A stretch of 64,000 nt of DNA from Emydura subglobosa (lineage: Eukaryota > Chordata > Testudines > Chelidae): the NCBI GenBank assembly GCA_007922225.1, contig ML680053.1, positions 1,649,434-1,713,433 on the forward strand. Direction: 5' to 3'. The translations under genes and the position numbers were made by a program. Shown piece by piece: positions 22,797 to 34,439 of this stretch (positions are counted from its first letter, which is position 1; each line of letters opens with the position of its first letter). The notes under the pieces were generated by a model. It had not been told where the DNA came from, made no database searches, and saw only the letters and a program-made list of their open reading frames with translations.

Positions 22797-24010
22797 GGGA
22801 TGGAGGGAAGGCTAATTAATTAAGCAGTAATTGTTGTCAGACCAATTGTTGCTAGCATTTAACATTTGACTTGTTTACTATCCTGAGGTGAAACTGAAGG
22901 AGTTAATGATCTAACAAATTGCACATCAATCAAGAAAGACTAGTTTGAAAGGAATGGTGTTATTTTATGAAGTGTAAATAATACATTTTTTTAAAAGATA
23001 GTTTAAAGTAAGCAGGCACCAGGTTTGAAATTGTCACAAGATAGCTGTGGAAACAAGTGTGTTGCCTAATAAAGCTTAATGACTGATTTTTCCATTAATC
23101 AGAATTGAGAATGTGCTTCATTAAGCTAATTAACTGAGCAGTTGCTTTACTGACAGTTACTAGACACAAATTCCCAGGTTCCTTGCATTCCTCTAAATAA
23201 ATGCTTAGGAAAAGATAACCTGGCTCTCTTTAATCATATTTAGTGGAGAGATAATGAGCAGAAATGCTATTAAAAATCTTACTGGCCATTTTATGTCTGG
23301 GGCAGTGACTGTGGCAATTTCAAATAGCACTGAGCTCACATTGATGTTCAATAAATAATAGCATAGTACACTGTGCTGTGAAGGAGTAATGTTAGGGCTG
23401 GTCTTTTAAAGAGGCTTCAAAGGAGATTAATTTCCAGACACAAATTGATGCGTTCATAGAGGCACTGTGTAAACTGCTTGAGAATTTGTGTGTCTCTGCA
23501 GCTCTGAGCATCACCAGCAGGGAGTGCTCTTTAACCAACTAATTTTTGAGAGGCTAGTTATTCCTTGTTTTCTTTCATTACCCAAAAAGCATTAGCTCCC
23601 CCTAGTGAGGCAACTGAATTACTGCAGTTTTTGCACTTTACTCTCTGTTCCCATTGCGCAATAATGCTAGAAACAGGATCCTGATTTTTTTCCTTCCCTT
23701 TGCTCAGCAGTAATTTGCAAAACGCTTTGGAAGGTGGGGATGTGTAAGACTAATTTTATCCTACACTCCAGATGCCTTTGTAGGAAGGACATGTAATAGT
23801 GAGGAATTCAAGGGAATTAATTGAATCTGAAATTTGAATTCTTAAATACACTATCTAGTTATAATGCCTAATTGTAAACCCTTTTCTTTGCAGCTTTTTC
23901 TGTTTTGAATAATAACATGGTAGCACTACCATATAGTACAAGAAAGGACCTTTCAACAGAGGGCTACTGTTGAGGAAAAATGAGACTGTCTTCTTAATTC
24001 TTCTTTTCTT
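22797..24010. promoter_or_regulatory. Repeat-free candidate conserved non-coding block
   Basis: About 1.2 kb immediately 5' of the coding exon with no recognisable transposon and many homeodomain-type TAAT/ATTA cores (for example 22813-22825, 23090-23100 and 23124-23134). Density of such cores and absence of repeats are typical of conserved intronic enhancers. Conservation itself cannot be seen from one sequence. Confidence 0.3.
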
Positions 24011-24020
24011 TCTCTTCCAG

Positions 24021-24038
24021 AGTTCTCAGTCTTCCACA
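24021..24038 (+). other. FAM168A: 5' leader part of the coding exon
   Basis: Eighteen non-coding bases between the splice acceptor and the start codon. The acceptor is strong: an almost pure pyrimidine tract ('cttcttttctttctcttcc') ends in AG at 24019-24020. Confidence 0.8.
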
Positions 24039-24108
24039 ATGAATCCTGTTTACAGCCCCGTTCAACCTGGGGCTCCCTATGGAAACCCTAAGAACATGGC
24101 CTATACAG
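24039..24108 (+). CDS. FAM168A: FAM168A first coding exon (partial CDS)
   Basis: The ATG at 24039 opens [19 protein letters not shown] followed by MAYT, 23 codons plus one base, up to a CAG|GTAATT donor (GT at 24109-24110). The peptide is the N-terminus I recognise for FAM168A; the paralogue FAM168B diverges soon after MNPVYSP. FAM168A (also called TCRP1) is a small proline- and tyrosine-rich protein linked to neuronal and drug-resistance phenotypes; its paralogue FAM168B (MANI) is a neuronal membrane-associated protein. The start has A at -3, a good initiation context. The exon ends in phase 1, with the split codon beginning with G, consistent with Gly24. No further exon of the gene was found to 64000, so the next intron exceeds 39 kb and the preceding one exceeds 24 kb. 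Confidence 0.93.
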
Positions 24109-24762
24109 GTAATTTTGGTTTTAAGTGACTGACTTTTGTTCTATGAAATTTGGCATTTTGTGCTTAGAACAGATTAAGATCAACTGGTAAATTTCTTTTT
24201 TGCATTCTAGTTAGTTATTCTGTGACGTGTTACTGTAGCAAAGTGCTCAGTACAATTCTAGATCTTTCTGTTTTCCTGGAGTTTCCACAAAAAGCTCAGT
24301 TTTAAGTACCAGTTTTTGCTTTGGAAGGCCAGTCTCTTAGCGGATAGACAGCTGGCATATTTTTGCTTTCCTCCCTTTTCACACTGTTTTCTCTACAGCT
24401 TTAGGTACAAAATCCTTCCCCCCTCCGACTGTCCTTAGATTTTCCTAATAACCTCCAGGAAATCAGCAATTCTCCTTTAAGACTTTCAGAAATGGTTTTA
24501 AGTGTCCAAAATGCCTGTTTCAGAGTCTTTTATGGTTCAAGCCCATTGTTGGAGCAGGTAGCTTGGAACAGACTATCAGACTTGCAGTAGAAACAAATGG
24601 GGATGAATAACATGTTTCTCTCAAAAAAAACCCTCTTTGCCAGTTCTGCAGTCAGTTTCATTCAGCACAAAAAGACCTAAAATACAGGAGGAGGAGATGA
24701 TGCAGAACAAAGACGAAGGATGATAGCACAAGGGAGAGAGCATTGGGAAGATGGATTTAGAT
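24109..24762. other. Start of downstream intron
   Basis: Repeat-free sequence after the splice donor. No coding signal. Confidence 0.5.
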
Positions 24763-25156
24763 CAGTGGCTCTCCACCTGCCCAGACTACTGTATCCCTTT
24801 CAGGAGTCTGATTTGTCTTGAATACCCCCATGTTTCACCTCACTTAAAAACTACCAGCTTACAAAATGAGACATAAAAATACAGAAGTATCACAGCACAC
24901 GATTACTGAAAAATGGCTTACTTTCTCATTTTTACCATATTATTATAAAATAAATCAATTGGAGTATAAATATTGTACTTACATTTCAGTGTATAGTATA
25001 TAGAGCAATATAAAGAAGTCATTGTCTATATGAAATTTTATTTTGTTTTGACTTCGCTAGTGCTTTTTATGTGCCTGTTGTAAAACTAGGCAAATATCTA
25101 GATGAGTTGATGGACCCCCCGGAAGACTCCAGTGTACCCCTGGTTGAGAACCACTG
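24763..25156. mobile_element. hAT-type MITE, 394 bp
   Basis: The left end 'cagtggctctccacc' and the right end 'ggttgagaaccactg' are inverted repeats of the Charlie-like type (CAGTGGTTCTCAACC). The flanking octamers 'atttagat' and 'gattagat' match at 6 of 8 positions, consistent with a decayed 8-bp duplication. The interior is AT-rich and non-coding. Confidence 0.85.
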
Positions 25157-26433
25157 GATTAGATGATTCATTAGAGGACTGTCCTGGAGAGAGGATGGAA
25201 GAGTCAGAGTCCCAGTAGAAAATCAGAGAGATCACTATAAGGGGGTAAAAAGGAAAAGAACTAGAATATAAAAAATCATTGATAAATTAGTTTGCATGTT
25301 ACTTTAGAACATTTATGAGAAATATTGCTCAATTAAAATGGACTTTGTTGATCTTAATCTCATTTTCTAAGCATAGAAGAAAAGCTTATGGCACTTTGAA
25401 GGTTTTTTTAGCTTAATATTCAATGAACATTTCAAAAACACTCATAGGAAGCATTTTCCTGCCCCTAAATTATTTATCTGAAATATTTGCAGTATATGAT
25501 GGATATTTTAGACTGCTGCATCTCACACCACTACCAATCCCATCGGGAAATAAAGATCCTCATTCAGGTATGTTTGCAAAAGCTTCAACTAGGAAGAGAA
25601 ACAAGTAACACAGATTTCTGAGAAGGGATGCCGGGAATGCCTTTTTCTTTGGAAATTCCAGAATCATGGTATTTTGAGCTCTAACTAATTTCCTTCTTGA
25701 ATTTATTAAAATTAGTGTGGAGTTAAGTTTGACAAAGTATTTATTTTCTTGCAATGTATCTTCCCTCTTGCATGCGAGTATAATCTGTCTTAACTTTCAC
25801 TGCTGTGCAAATACTTTTAGCAAAAGAATTTTGATCCTTTGCTCTTGGCCTTGCTTTCTTTGAAAGCACAATAGAAATCTCCATATTAAACCAGACAGGA
25901 AGTAGTAAATTGGCCAGCATACATAGCAAATTTGATGAACCTATGCAACAGGGTATTCTTTCTCATCCCTTGAATGAGTGTGGTTTAGAAAGAATGTCAA
26001 GCATCTCTGTTCCATCCCTTGCATCTCTATACCAAATCAATACATTCTGACAGGGCAGTCTGCAAACTATTGTACAAACCTCAAATTAGTTTTTGTGGAG
26101 AGATTAAAATTCCGATTTTTTAAATCTAATGGGAATAGTTATATAATGCTGACCTTGCTTGTAGGAGATGTTACAGAGGGAATAGGGTTATTAGAATGTA
26201 TCAAAGCAAGTCTTGTCACAAAAAAAATGTTGGCTCAGCAATTCAGAATGAGAATTTCTGTGAGAAATTGTTGATAATCCAATTTTGTTCTGCATATACA
26301 TTGTTCTACTCTGATACTCAGAAAGCAAAATATAAAATTAAAAAACACTTTGGTTTGAATTTGATTAAGTATCTTGGTCTTGTGCAGCACAGAGTATACA
26401 GTTGTGACTTAACAATGACTAGTGGTCTGAGGG
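25157..26433. other. Intronic DNA
   Basis: No repeat recognised. Contains the weak exon candidate listed separately. Confidence 0.45.
25493..25567 (+). other. Weak candidate cassette exon, 75 nt
   Basis: The segment lies between an AG (25491-25492, 'aaatatttgcag') and a consensus donor CAG|GTATGT (GT at 25568). It is 75 bases, a multiple of three, and stays open if entered in phase 1 from the FAM168A exon. The translation (VYDGYFRLLHLTP...) matches no FAM168A sequence I know and the pyrimidine tract is weak, so chance is the more likely explanation. Confidence 0.12.
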
Positions 26434-26680
26434 CATAGAGAGAGGCAGTGTTATCTAATGGACTGATTGTGGGGCTAGGAGCCAGGAATTCCCAGATTCT
26501 AGCTGTGACCTTGCCACTGACTCTCTCATTTTTAATCTATCCCAGTTTCTCCATCTCAAACATATATGTACAGTACTTACCTACATTACAGGGGTTGTGT
26601 AAGCATTGAGCAAATAGTGTTAGTAATGTGCTTTGGAAAAAGTGTTATATAAGTGATAAGAATTATTGGTGTCATTCATG
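26434..26680 (+). repeat. MIR SINE, nearly complete
   Basis: Head 'gaggcagtgttatctaatgg' with 'ggactgattgtggggctagg', core 'agctgtgaccttgccactga', tail 'cagtttctccatctcaaaca', and 3' end 'taatgtgctttggaaaaagt'. This is the full MIR order in plus orientation. Confidence 0.85.
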
Positions 26681-27269
26681 CTCTGGTGTCTAAATTAGTG
26701 AGATGATTGTTTTGAGAATGTGCAATGCTTACTATAGCTGACATTTTAAACACCATTGTTGTCTTAGTGATGCATCAGGAGCTAGCTAATCTTATGCTGA
26801 ACAGCGACCCTGATGTCTGGTTTGAAGCCCATTTGGTGTTGACCTGGTGTAGGGTCTGTTCTCCCTACATCACCTGTTGCACAGTCCAGTAAAGATTCTG
26901 TAACACAGTAGGCTTTCTGGCTGATTGTCCTCTAAATAACTGAGCCTTTTTCTGAATCAATGAAAATGTTTCTTGGGAGATCTAAAACTGTCTTCTTTGC
27001 ATTGACCATATCCTCAACAAGGAGTACAGACATGTTCATCATAATGGCAATGTAATTAGTAGCCTGGGTATACTGTGCTAACATGGAGGTACTCTAGATG
27101 ATGGAAGAAATGTGGTATCCTCAAATTGACTTGTTCAGCTCTGCTAAAGACTGTGTTTGCATCTGAGATAGAGAGGGAGGAAGTGATGATTGGAAAATAA
27201 AAATAAAATAGACTTGGATGTAGCCTGAGTTATTAATCGAGTAAGATGTTTACCAACATATCTCAAAAA
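26681..27269. other. Intronic DNA, no gene seen
   Basis: No recognisable repeat or coding sequence. Confidence 0.45.
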
Positions 27270-27595
27270 AGATGTATTGTAATTGGAAAAGATACAGAAA
27301 AGGACAACTAAAATGATTAGGGGTATGGAAAAACTTGCATATGAGGAGAGATTAATAAGACTGGGACTTTTCAGCTTGGAAGAGGATCAACTAAGGGGGA
27401 TATGATAAAGGTCTATTAAATCATGACAGGTGTGGAGAAAGTAAATAAGGAAGTGTTATTTACTCCTCATAACATGAAAACTAGGGGTCACCAAATGAAG
27501 TTAATAGGCAGTAGGTTTAAAATGAACAAAAGGAGGTATTTCTTCACACAACGCACTGTCAACCTGTGGAACTCTCTTGCCAGAGGATAATAGTG
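27270..27595 (+). mobile_element. CR1-like LINE ORF2 C-terminal fragment
   Basis: 'gatacagaaaaggacaacta' followed by 'aaatgattaggggtatgg' and 'tgaggagagattaataagac' encodes the CR1 block R.QRR.TKMIRG...YEERL in degraded form. 'gtgttatttactcct' and 'ttcttcacacaacgc' match the reversed sequences at 21826 and 61612, so this is the same CR1-like family in plus orientation. It stops short of the 3' end. Confidence 0.75.
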
Positions 27596-27791
27596 AAGAC
27601 CAAGTCTCACCGTTTAGCGATTTCATCAAACGTTTAAACGAGGGGGAGATTGTGTGCTGGGGGGAGGAGCCACTGGGCTCAGTAACTGAGTTAGTCATTA
27701 ACTGAACAACTCAGTCATTAACAAATCAAATCAGCAATTCATTGACTATTTAACTCCCCCAGTTATCAACTCATTAACACATCAATTCAGA

Positions 27792-27966
27792 CTTTTTATG
27801 CATTTTTAACCATTCTTAACCATTTTATTTTAACTTTTAAACAGTTAAAATTATATATAAAGCTGGAATGTAATGCAAGAATTTTTAATGCATCTTTAAC
27901 CATTTTTAACCATTTTACTTTTAACTTTTAAACAATAAAATCTATTTCTAAAGCTGGAATGCAATG
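27792..27966. repeat. Tandem duplication, two ~87-bp units
   Basis: Unit 1 (27792-27880) and unit 2 (27881-27966) share 'gcat(t/c)tttaaccat', 'taaccattttat/cttt', 'aacttttaaaca' and 'aaagctggaatg(t/c)aatg' in the same order. No coding capacity. Confidence 0.85.
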
Positions 27967-30698
27967 TGTGTCATTATTGAAGCTTACAAAGGTAGCAGGT
28001 CATTGCAGTTAGTCCGCAAACACTTACCAGGCTGACCTACACATCTTTTGGTGTCCCTTCCAAGAGCCAAACCCACATGATTCTGCTCAGCTTCCCTTCC
28101 CCCCCCGAACGTCACAGTGGAAGGAGCCCACAGCCTTTAAGTGTTTCAAATGGATTGCTCCTTAACCCAATTTTTACATCCCTACTTCAAATAGCAGCAT
28201 TAAGAGAAAATGTCTCTCTATGTACCTTTTACATTCTGAAAAGCTCCACTGGTTGTGTCCCAGTTGTGGTGAGGTTTTATAATATAAAAACCAGTCACCT
28301 TCCTTTGCCCTAACACCAGATCTATTGCTCCAGGTATGTTCCTAGTAGTGGTGACTGCATGGCATTGGCATCACACTTACTGGGAACTGAACAATGGAAC
28401 TTCGAGGGACCAAACACATGTTTTGAAAAGGAAAAAGAGTGAGGGGACTGCTAAAATTGATGTTCTGAAGCTTCCTCTTACACTGGGTAGTTTTGGGTTA
28501 TTTAGCATAAAATTGTAGGTTTAGTTAATTTCTCCCCAAACTATGGCAATTCACTTGTTTGTGTCTTTGTTTTCACTAGCAGAGTTAGTGGTAAATGGAT
28601 TTAAGAATTAAGCTTCCTTTTTAAGAGGGCTTTGAGCTAAATTGTAAAGAATTCAGAGAGCTAGGCAAATTTACACACCAGCTAATTAGGTACTGAAATG
28701 ACCTTCCTGTGTGCAGGGCAAAGACCATGACAAGGGCAGAAAACCTTGAATGGAAAATAATGGTAAATTCAGACTTAGAAAAGCTTAACAAGGTCCCTAG
28801 GAATGTAGGTGAAAATGCAAAAGGAAGAAGATTCAGTTGATTGCAGTGTGAATTTGAGTAGAGTGCATTGATGCAATACCTGAACCACACTAGTTGTTGG
28901 GTTTTAAATAGGTTGCTGATGAGGTAGAGTCAGAGTGGAGTGCATGTTTATTTGGAAAGTCCTGAGACTGAAGTATTTGGTATAAGTAATTCAAGGAAAG
29001 GGCTATTGCCTTTGCTGGGCAATATTTCAAACCCTGTTCTGATTATGGATTTAGAGAACTTTTTTTTTATGGCAGGGTAAATTGCAAAATAAAACAAAAC
29101 AAAAAAGTGTTTTATCCTTTACTGCCTCTCTTTGATGTATGAAGTTGGCCTCAACCATCATTAAGCAAAAGAAACCATTTTGTGTGTTAGAAAAATATCC
29201 TGCCTGACCAATGCCGTTTCTTCATGCTTAAACACTCCATGCGCAAGATAATGGCAATAATAAGGCTCTTACATCATTGCGAGCTGTTCGGAAGGATATT
29301 ATAGCAGAGAAACCAAATGTGCTTTCTTACAGAAAAATTAAAGTGGAGGAGTTTGAGGACATTTTTCAAGTTGCCTGGAAGATATTAACTAAAGAATTAT
29401 GAAACTGTTAGGTCTGGTGGGAATGGTCTTAGGCTCCAGCCCTGCAGTAGTCCTCTCTGTGGGCACAGGAGCTCATTACAAGTTTGGGGCCGTAGACAGT
29501 CTGTGTGTGATACTGCCAGTCGGAATCAGTGAGCTAACAGCTGTCTGGTGTATGAACAGGGTGTTTCCATGAGAGGTGTTCGACTCTGAAGTCCTATTCA
29601 TTTGGTGGAATAGCATCTGAGTGATCACTTACAGCGATCACTTTGCAGGATTCAATTTATGGGTATTAATCTTGTAATTCTGATTGCACAGTAGAGTTTC
29701 CGTATTTAAAAGTATCTAATATTATAAAAGTCTGTCTGAGCCATCTAAAATGTTGGTTAGCATAGGTGCAAGCCAGATTATTGCTGTGCAGGGAACTTCC
29801 AAGGTCTGTTGAAAACCGTTATGTGCTTCCCAGCTGAACAGCCCAGGATTATTTCTGTATTCTTTTTTTTGGGGGCGGAGCCCTCTTCCTCCCTCCCCAC
29901 ACTTTTAAGGCAAACATCAACCATTATAATGTTAAGGTTTAAAAAACTGCTTTCTTGTCCCATTAAACAAGAAAATGGGACTTGAAAATACTATGTATAT
30001 GTAATAAGGCTGAGTTAAAATTGTGAGAGCTGTCTTAATTTATTTAATTCAAATCCTGCATTTAGAGATTTTGATTTTTCAACCTTAACATAGCATTTGC
30101 TTTTCAACATTTTTTTGTCATTAACACACATGGACAGAAGATGTAATAATTTAAGTTATATAGATGTTTATCCTTCCTAACATTAATCTAATAACTTCAC
30201 ATTTCCACATGTATCTACATTTTCATTTACATAAAACATTTGTTTGTGGCACTAGTGGATAAAATGCAGATGGAATCCAACTAGCAGAAAAATAAGAGTA
30301 GTGATCAGAATGATAGGATTTTAAGGTCTGTTATGTTGTGGCTTATTGTTGCTTGAAGTAAATGCTTTATGGCATTGAAATGCCAGGTTCCCCGGATTTT
30401 TCAAGACAACTGTTTCTGTTTTCTTGCTTTCGCGCTACTTTTGCCACTAGTTCAGCCCTGAATATTTTGTAACAAGTCCTAAAATTCTCCCCAGTGTAAT
30501 TTTCACTCTCATATAAATCAAGTATAGTGTCAATCCTGCAGCCTGCCCACACATAGGTAATCTTACTCCCCTGTGTAATACCATTAACTTCCCTGCGACT
30601 ACTCACATGAATGATGGTTTCAGGAACCTGTCCACTGATTGCACAGAAGAGTCTTCAGTCATATGGGTAGTGTTTTTAATAATAGGATTTAAATTAAT
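27967..30698. other. Intronic DNA, no gene seen
   Basis: About 2.7 kb without a repeat I recognise. Open frames at 28077-28313 and 28621-28890 show no domain. Confidence 0.45.
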
Positions 30699-31965
30699 AG
30701 AATCACAGAAATGTAAGGTTGGAAGAGACCACGCTAGGTCAAGTCCAGCCTTGTGCACTGAGAAAGGACCAAATAATCCTAGACCATCCTTGACAGGTGT
30801 TTGTCCAACCTGTTCTTAAAAACCTCCAATGTTGGGGATTGCCCAGCCTTCCTTGGAAATTTGTTCTAGAATTGAACTACCCTTATTGTTATAAAGCTTT
30901 TCCTAATATCTAATCTAAATCTCTCTTGCGGCAGACTAAGCCAGTTACTTCTTGTCTTACTTTCAGTGGACATGGAGACCAGTTGATCACTTTACTCTTT
31001 ATGACAGCCTTTAACATATTTGAAGATTGTTATCAGGTCCCTCTTCAATCTTCTTTTCTCAAGACTGAACATGCCCAGTTTTGTAACCTTTCCTCATAGA
31101 TCAGATTTTCTAAACCTTTTATTATTTTTGTTGCTCTCCTCTGGACTCTCTCTAATTTATCCCCATCTTTCCTAAAGTGGGGGCACCTGGAACTGGGCAC
31201 AAGCCTCCAGCTGAGCCCTCACCAGTGCCAAGTAGAGTGGGTCAATTACCTCCCTTGCTGTACATATGACACACCTGTTAATACACCCCAGAATTATATC
31301 AGCCTTTTTTCAACTGCATTGCATTGTTATTACATTAATTTGTGATCCATTATAACCCCAGATCCTTATCAACAGTACTGCCATCTAGCCAGTTATTCCC
31401 ATTTTGTATTTGTGCCTTTGATTTTTCCTTCCTAAGAGCAGTACTTTGTACTTTATTGAATTTCATCTTGTTGATTTCAGATCAATTCTCTAATTTGTCA
31501 CGGTTGTTTTGAATGCTAATACTGTCCTCCAAAGTGCTAGCAACCCCTCCCAGCTTGGTCTGATCCACAGATTTTATAAGCATATTTTTCACTGCATTGT
31601 CCAAAGTCATTAATGAAAATATTGAATAGTGCCAGACAAAGGAATGATCCCTCTGGGACTCCACTAGGTACGCCCTCCCAGTTTGAGAGTAAACTATTGA
31701 TAACTACTTTTTGAGTACAGTCTTTCAACCAATTTCGTACCCACCTTATAGTAATTTCATCGAGAGCATATTTCCCTAGATTGCTCATAAGAATGTTATG
31801 TGGGGCTGTGACAAAAGCCATAGTAAAATCAAGATATATCACGTCTAATGCTTCCCCCAGCCACTAAGTCACTAACCTTATCAAAGAAGAAAATTCGGTT
31901 GGCTAGGCATGATTTGTTCTTGACAAATCCATTCTGGCCCTTCCTTATAACACTTAGAATTTCAG
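30699..31965 (-). mobile_element. CR1 LINE, 1.27-kb 3' part, reverse
   Basis: Begins with the reversed CR1 tail 'atcacagaaatgtaaggttg' and runs through 'tcttaaaaacctccaatg' and 'ctcttctcaag'-type blocks into the reverse-transcriptase region. On the minus strand 31842-31537 reads IYLDFTMAF (motif A, normally IYLDF.KAFD), NWL..., VPSGVPEGS (motif B, normally SGVPQGSVLGP) and LFNIFIND. Motif A has lost its second acidic context, so the copy is dead. It is truncated 5' at about 31965. Confidence 0.9.
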
Positions 31966-32464
31966 ATGGAACTTGTGCAGCGTAGCTGTGCCAGTACTAA
32001 TCAAAGTGCAGGGTGAGTCAATTTTTGCTAAGACACATTTTTATTGATATAATTTTAAGTTTTATGGTGTGTACCATTTGTGAGATAAATAAATTAGCTT
32101 GATGGAGTGGAATTACTGGTAGAGGATCAATGTATATTATAATTTGTTTGACATCAGGCATAGAAACTGTAGAAGTGTCTATTATAAATTGCCCCATAAT
32201 CTCCCTCCCTTGTCAGAAACTGATGAAATTAAGAAGCACATTTATAAGAGGCTATGATTAATGAAACTTTGCTAGACTGATTCAATTATTATTATTGTAG
32301 TTTTGGTTATAATTACTTAATAATGTTATGGTAGAGTGCAGAAGCCCTAAGTTGTGAAGTGGTCAATAATTATCTGGGAGAGTTTATGTATTATACTGGC
32401 ATAGTGTATGACATCCTCTAGTGGGCTGCTACAGTAGCCCTACAGCCGCTTCCCTTCTCAACTA
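31966..32464. other. Intronic DNA, no gene seen
   Basis: AT-rich and without recognisable repeat. Confidence 0.45.
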
Positions 32465-32545
32465 AGAGTTTTTCTTTAGCTCAGGAGGTAGAGGATTGTG
32501 CATTTGTTTCTGAAGGTCTTGGGTTTAATCCTGGCTAAGAGGCAT
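32465..32545 (+). repeat. tRNA-derived SINE head
   Basis: 'tttagctcaggaggtagag' matches a pol III A box and tRNA D arm. 'cttgggtttaatcctgg' matches the B box and T arm, at normal tRNA spacing. The body after it is unrecognisable. This is not a functional tRNA because the anticodon arm and acceptor ends do not pair convincingly. Confidence 0.55.
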
Positions 32546-32761
32546 GGTGGATATATGTGTTTGTGCCCACAGTCCATTACACTGAGACAAAATATTTAGG
32601 TTTTTATTTATTTTTCAATAACTGCACAGAACTTTTATTTGGAAGGGTTTTTTTTTAAATTGTAAGAGGAGCATGACAAGGGCTGCGTTTCCAGTTACCC
32701 ACTACTCTCCAAGCAGGAAACCCACTGAGCAGCATTGATATTAGGTATGTTCTTCTTCGAA

Positions 32762-32905
32762 TTCTTGCTCATGTCCATTCTATTCCATGCTAGGGGTGTG
32801 CGCACCAGGTGTACTATTGCCGGAGATTTTTCCCTTAGTGGTATCCGTAGGGCTGGCTCTAGAGTCCTCTGGAGCACCCCTTCTGCTGGTATGAGGGGTG
32901 TCGCT
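32762..32905. repeat. DIRS left inverted terminal repeat
   Basis: 'ccggagatttttcccttagt' with 'ggtatccgtagggctggctc' is the inverse of 'gagccggccctacggatacc' with 'actaagagaaagatctccgg' at the right end. 'ctattccatgctag' is the inverse of 'ctagcatggaatg'. Confidence 0.85.
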
Positions 32906-33084
32906 GGCCCTGCACACTCTGTTACTTCTTACTGCCCGTGATGGTTGCTGAAACAACCCTTTCTTGCTCTGGCAAGATTTCTTCCCAGTGGTTTTGGACT
33001 CTTTCTTCATTCATAATGCTAATAGTTTAGTGTATATAGTTTTGCAAGTAATGTTAGTGTATATAGTTCCTATTGTCGAGGGAC

Positions 33085-33340
33085 TTTTCAGCCCAGGGGC
33101 CAGGAATGCCCCGGGCTTCAAATCCTGTGCCTCCTGTGGCCAGCCTATGTCCATGAGTGACCCACACTCCAGTTGCTAGAAGTGCTTGGGGGAAACTCAC
33201 ATAAAGGGCAAGTGCCAAATCTGCCAGACTTTAGACCCTGCACTAAAAAGGATTGGGACATCAGGCTAAAGGCTACCCTCATGGAGGCCGCCCTCAGACC
33301 TGTCTCAGAGCCAAGTCACTCCGATTCTGCACCAAGTACT
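33085..33340 (+). pseudogene. DIRS gag-type frame with zinc motif
   Basis: Reads GFKSCASCGQPMSMSDPHSS then C, a stop, KCLGE-like residues. The CxxC...H..C..C pattern is the same as in the fragment at 19000-19115. An in-frame stop (33177-33179) disables it. Downstream residues are charged and then the frame is lost at the internal deletion. Confidence 0.6.
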
Positions 33341-33394
33341 TTGGTGTGAGTACAAAGTGCTCCCTTGGCACCAAGCTCTTCCCCAGATCTCAGG

Positions 33395-33955
33395 CAAGGT
33401 GGTGCAGGTCCTGAGACACAACACTACATCCATGTTTTACATCAACAAGCAGGGAGGGGCCTGATCTTTGCCTTGTGCCAGAAGGCCTTGCAGCTACGGG
33501 ACTTCTGCGTAAAATATGCCATTCACCTCAAGGCAGCACATCTCCCGGGAGCTTGAAACGTGCTGGTGGATCACCTCACCAGAGCCTTTTCCGCTCACCA
33601 CAAGTGGTCTCTTCACCCAGAAGTTGTCAGTGTCATCTTCCAGAGGTGGGGGCCTCCCCAGACTGACCTGTTTGTCACCAGGCAGAACAGGAAATGCTAT
33701 CAGTTGTGCTCGCTGTGCGAGCACAGTAGGGGCTCCTTCTCCGATGCCTTCCTGCTCTCATGGGCAGACCATCTATTTGTATGCCTTCCCTCCGATCCCC
33801 TTGGTTCACAGTGTTTTCCTAAAAATCAAGAGGGACAAGGCAAAGGTTATCCTGATAGCACTGGCATGGTCATGCCTGCATTAGTTCATTCCACTTCTAG
33901 ACCTCTCAGTGGCAGCCCTACTCATGCCCCCACTCTGCTGGACCTGATCTCATAA
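33395..33955 (+). pseudogene. DIRS RNase H / connector remnant
   Basis: In shifting frames this gives TSMFYINKQGG, then AIHLKAAHLPGA, then HLTRAFSAHHKWSLHPEVV and IFQRWGPPQTDLF. These are the end-of-RNase-H sequences of DIRS and Gypsy-like polymerases: the INKQGG strand, the HLPG loop and D/W blocks. At least two frame changes occur between 33420 and 33560. The catalytic acidic residues upstream are lost with the deletion. Confidence 0.7.
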
Positions 33956-34439
33956 GACCACGGCAGGTTGTTTCACCCAAATCTCACCTCCCTGCCCCTG
34001 ACTTCATGGTTGCTATTCATGGTTGCTGCATGGCTGAAGAGCAAGAGCAAGCCTGCTCAGATCAGATTCGGTAGATCTTGCTAGATAGTAGAAAGCCTTC
34101 CATCAGGGCTATCTACCTGGCCACATGGAAATGTTTCACTTGTTGGTCCTTTGAATAGAATCTCTTTCCATCCCGATCTTCTCTGCAGTCCATTTTGGGC
34201 TATCTGCTCCACCTAAACCATCAAGGTCTGTCTCTTTCATCTACTAAGATTCACTTGACAGCCATCTCAGCCTTCCAGCCTCCAGTGAATGACAGATCAG
34301 TGTTCTCCCAAAGATGGTCATGCTTCTCTGGGCTGGAAAGGCTCTACCCTCAGGTTTGCAAACCTTCCCCCCTCTCTCCCCACTGGGACATAAACCTGGT
34401 CCTTTTTAGAGTCATGGAGGCCCCCCCTTCAAGCTGTTA

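Noticed and set aside
32465..32545. A functional tRNA gene
   Set aside because: A and B boxes are present, but acceptor and anticodon stems do not pair; it is a SINE head.
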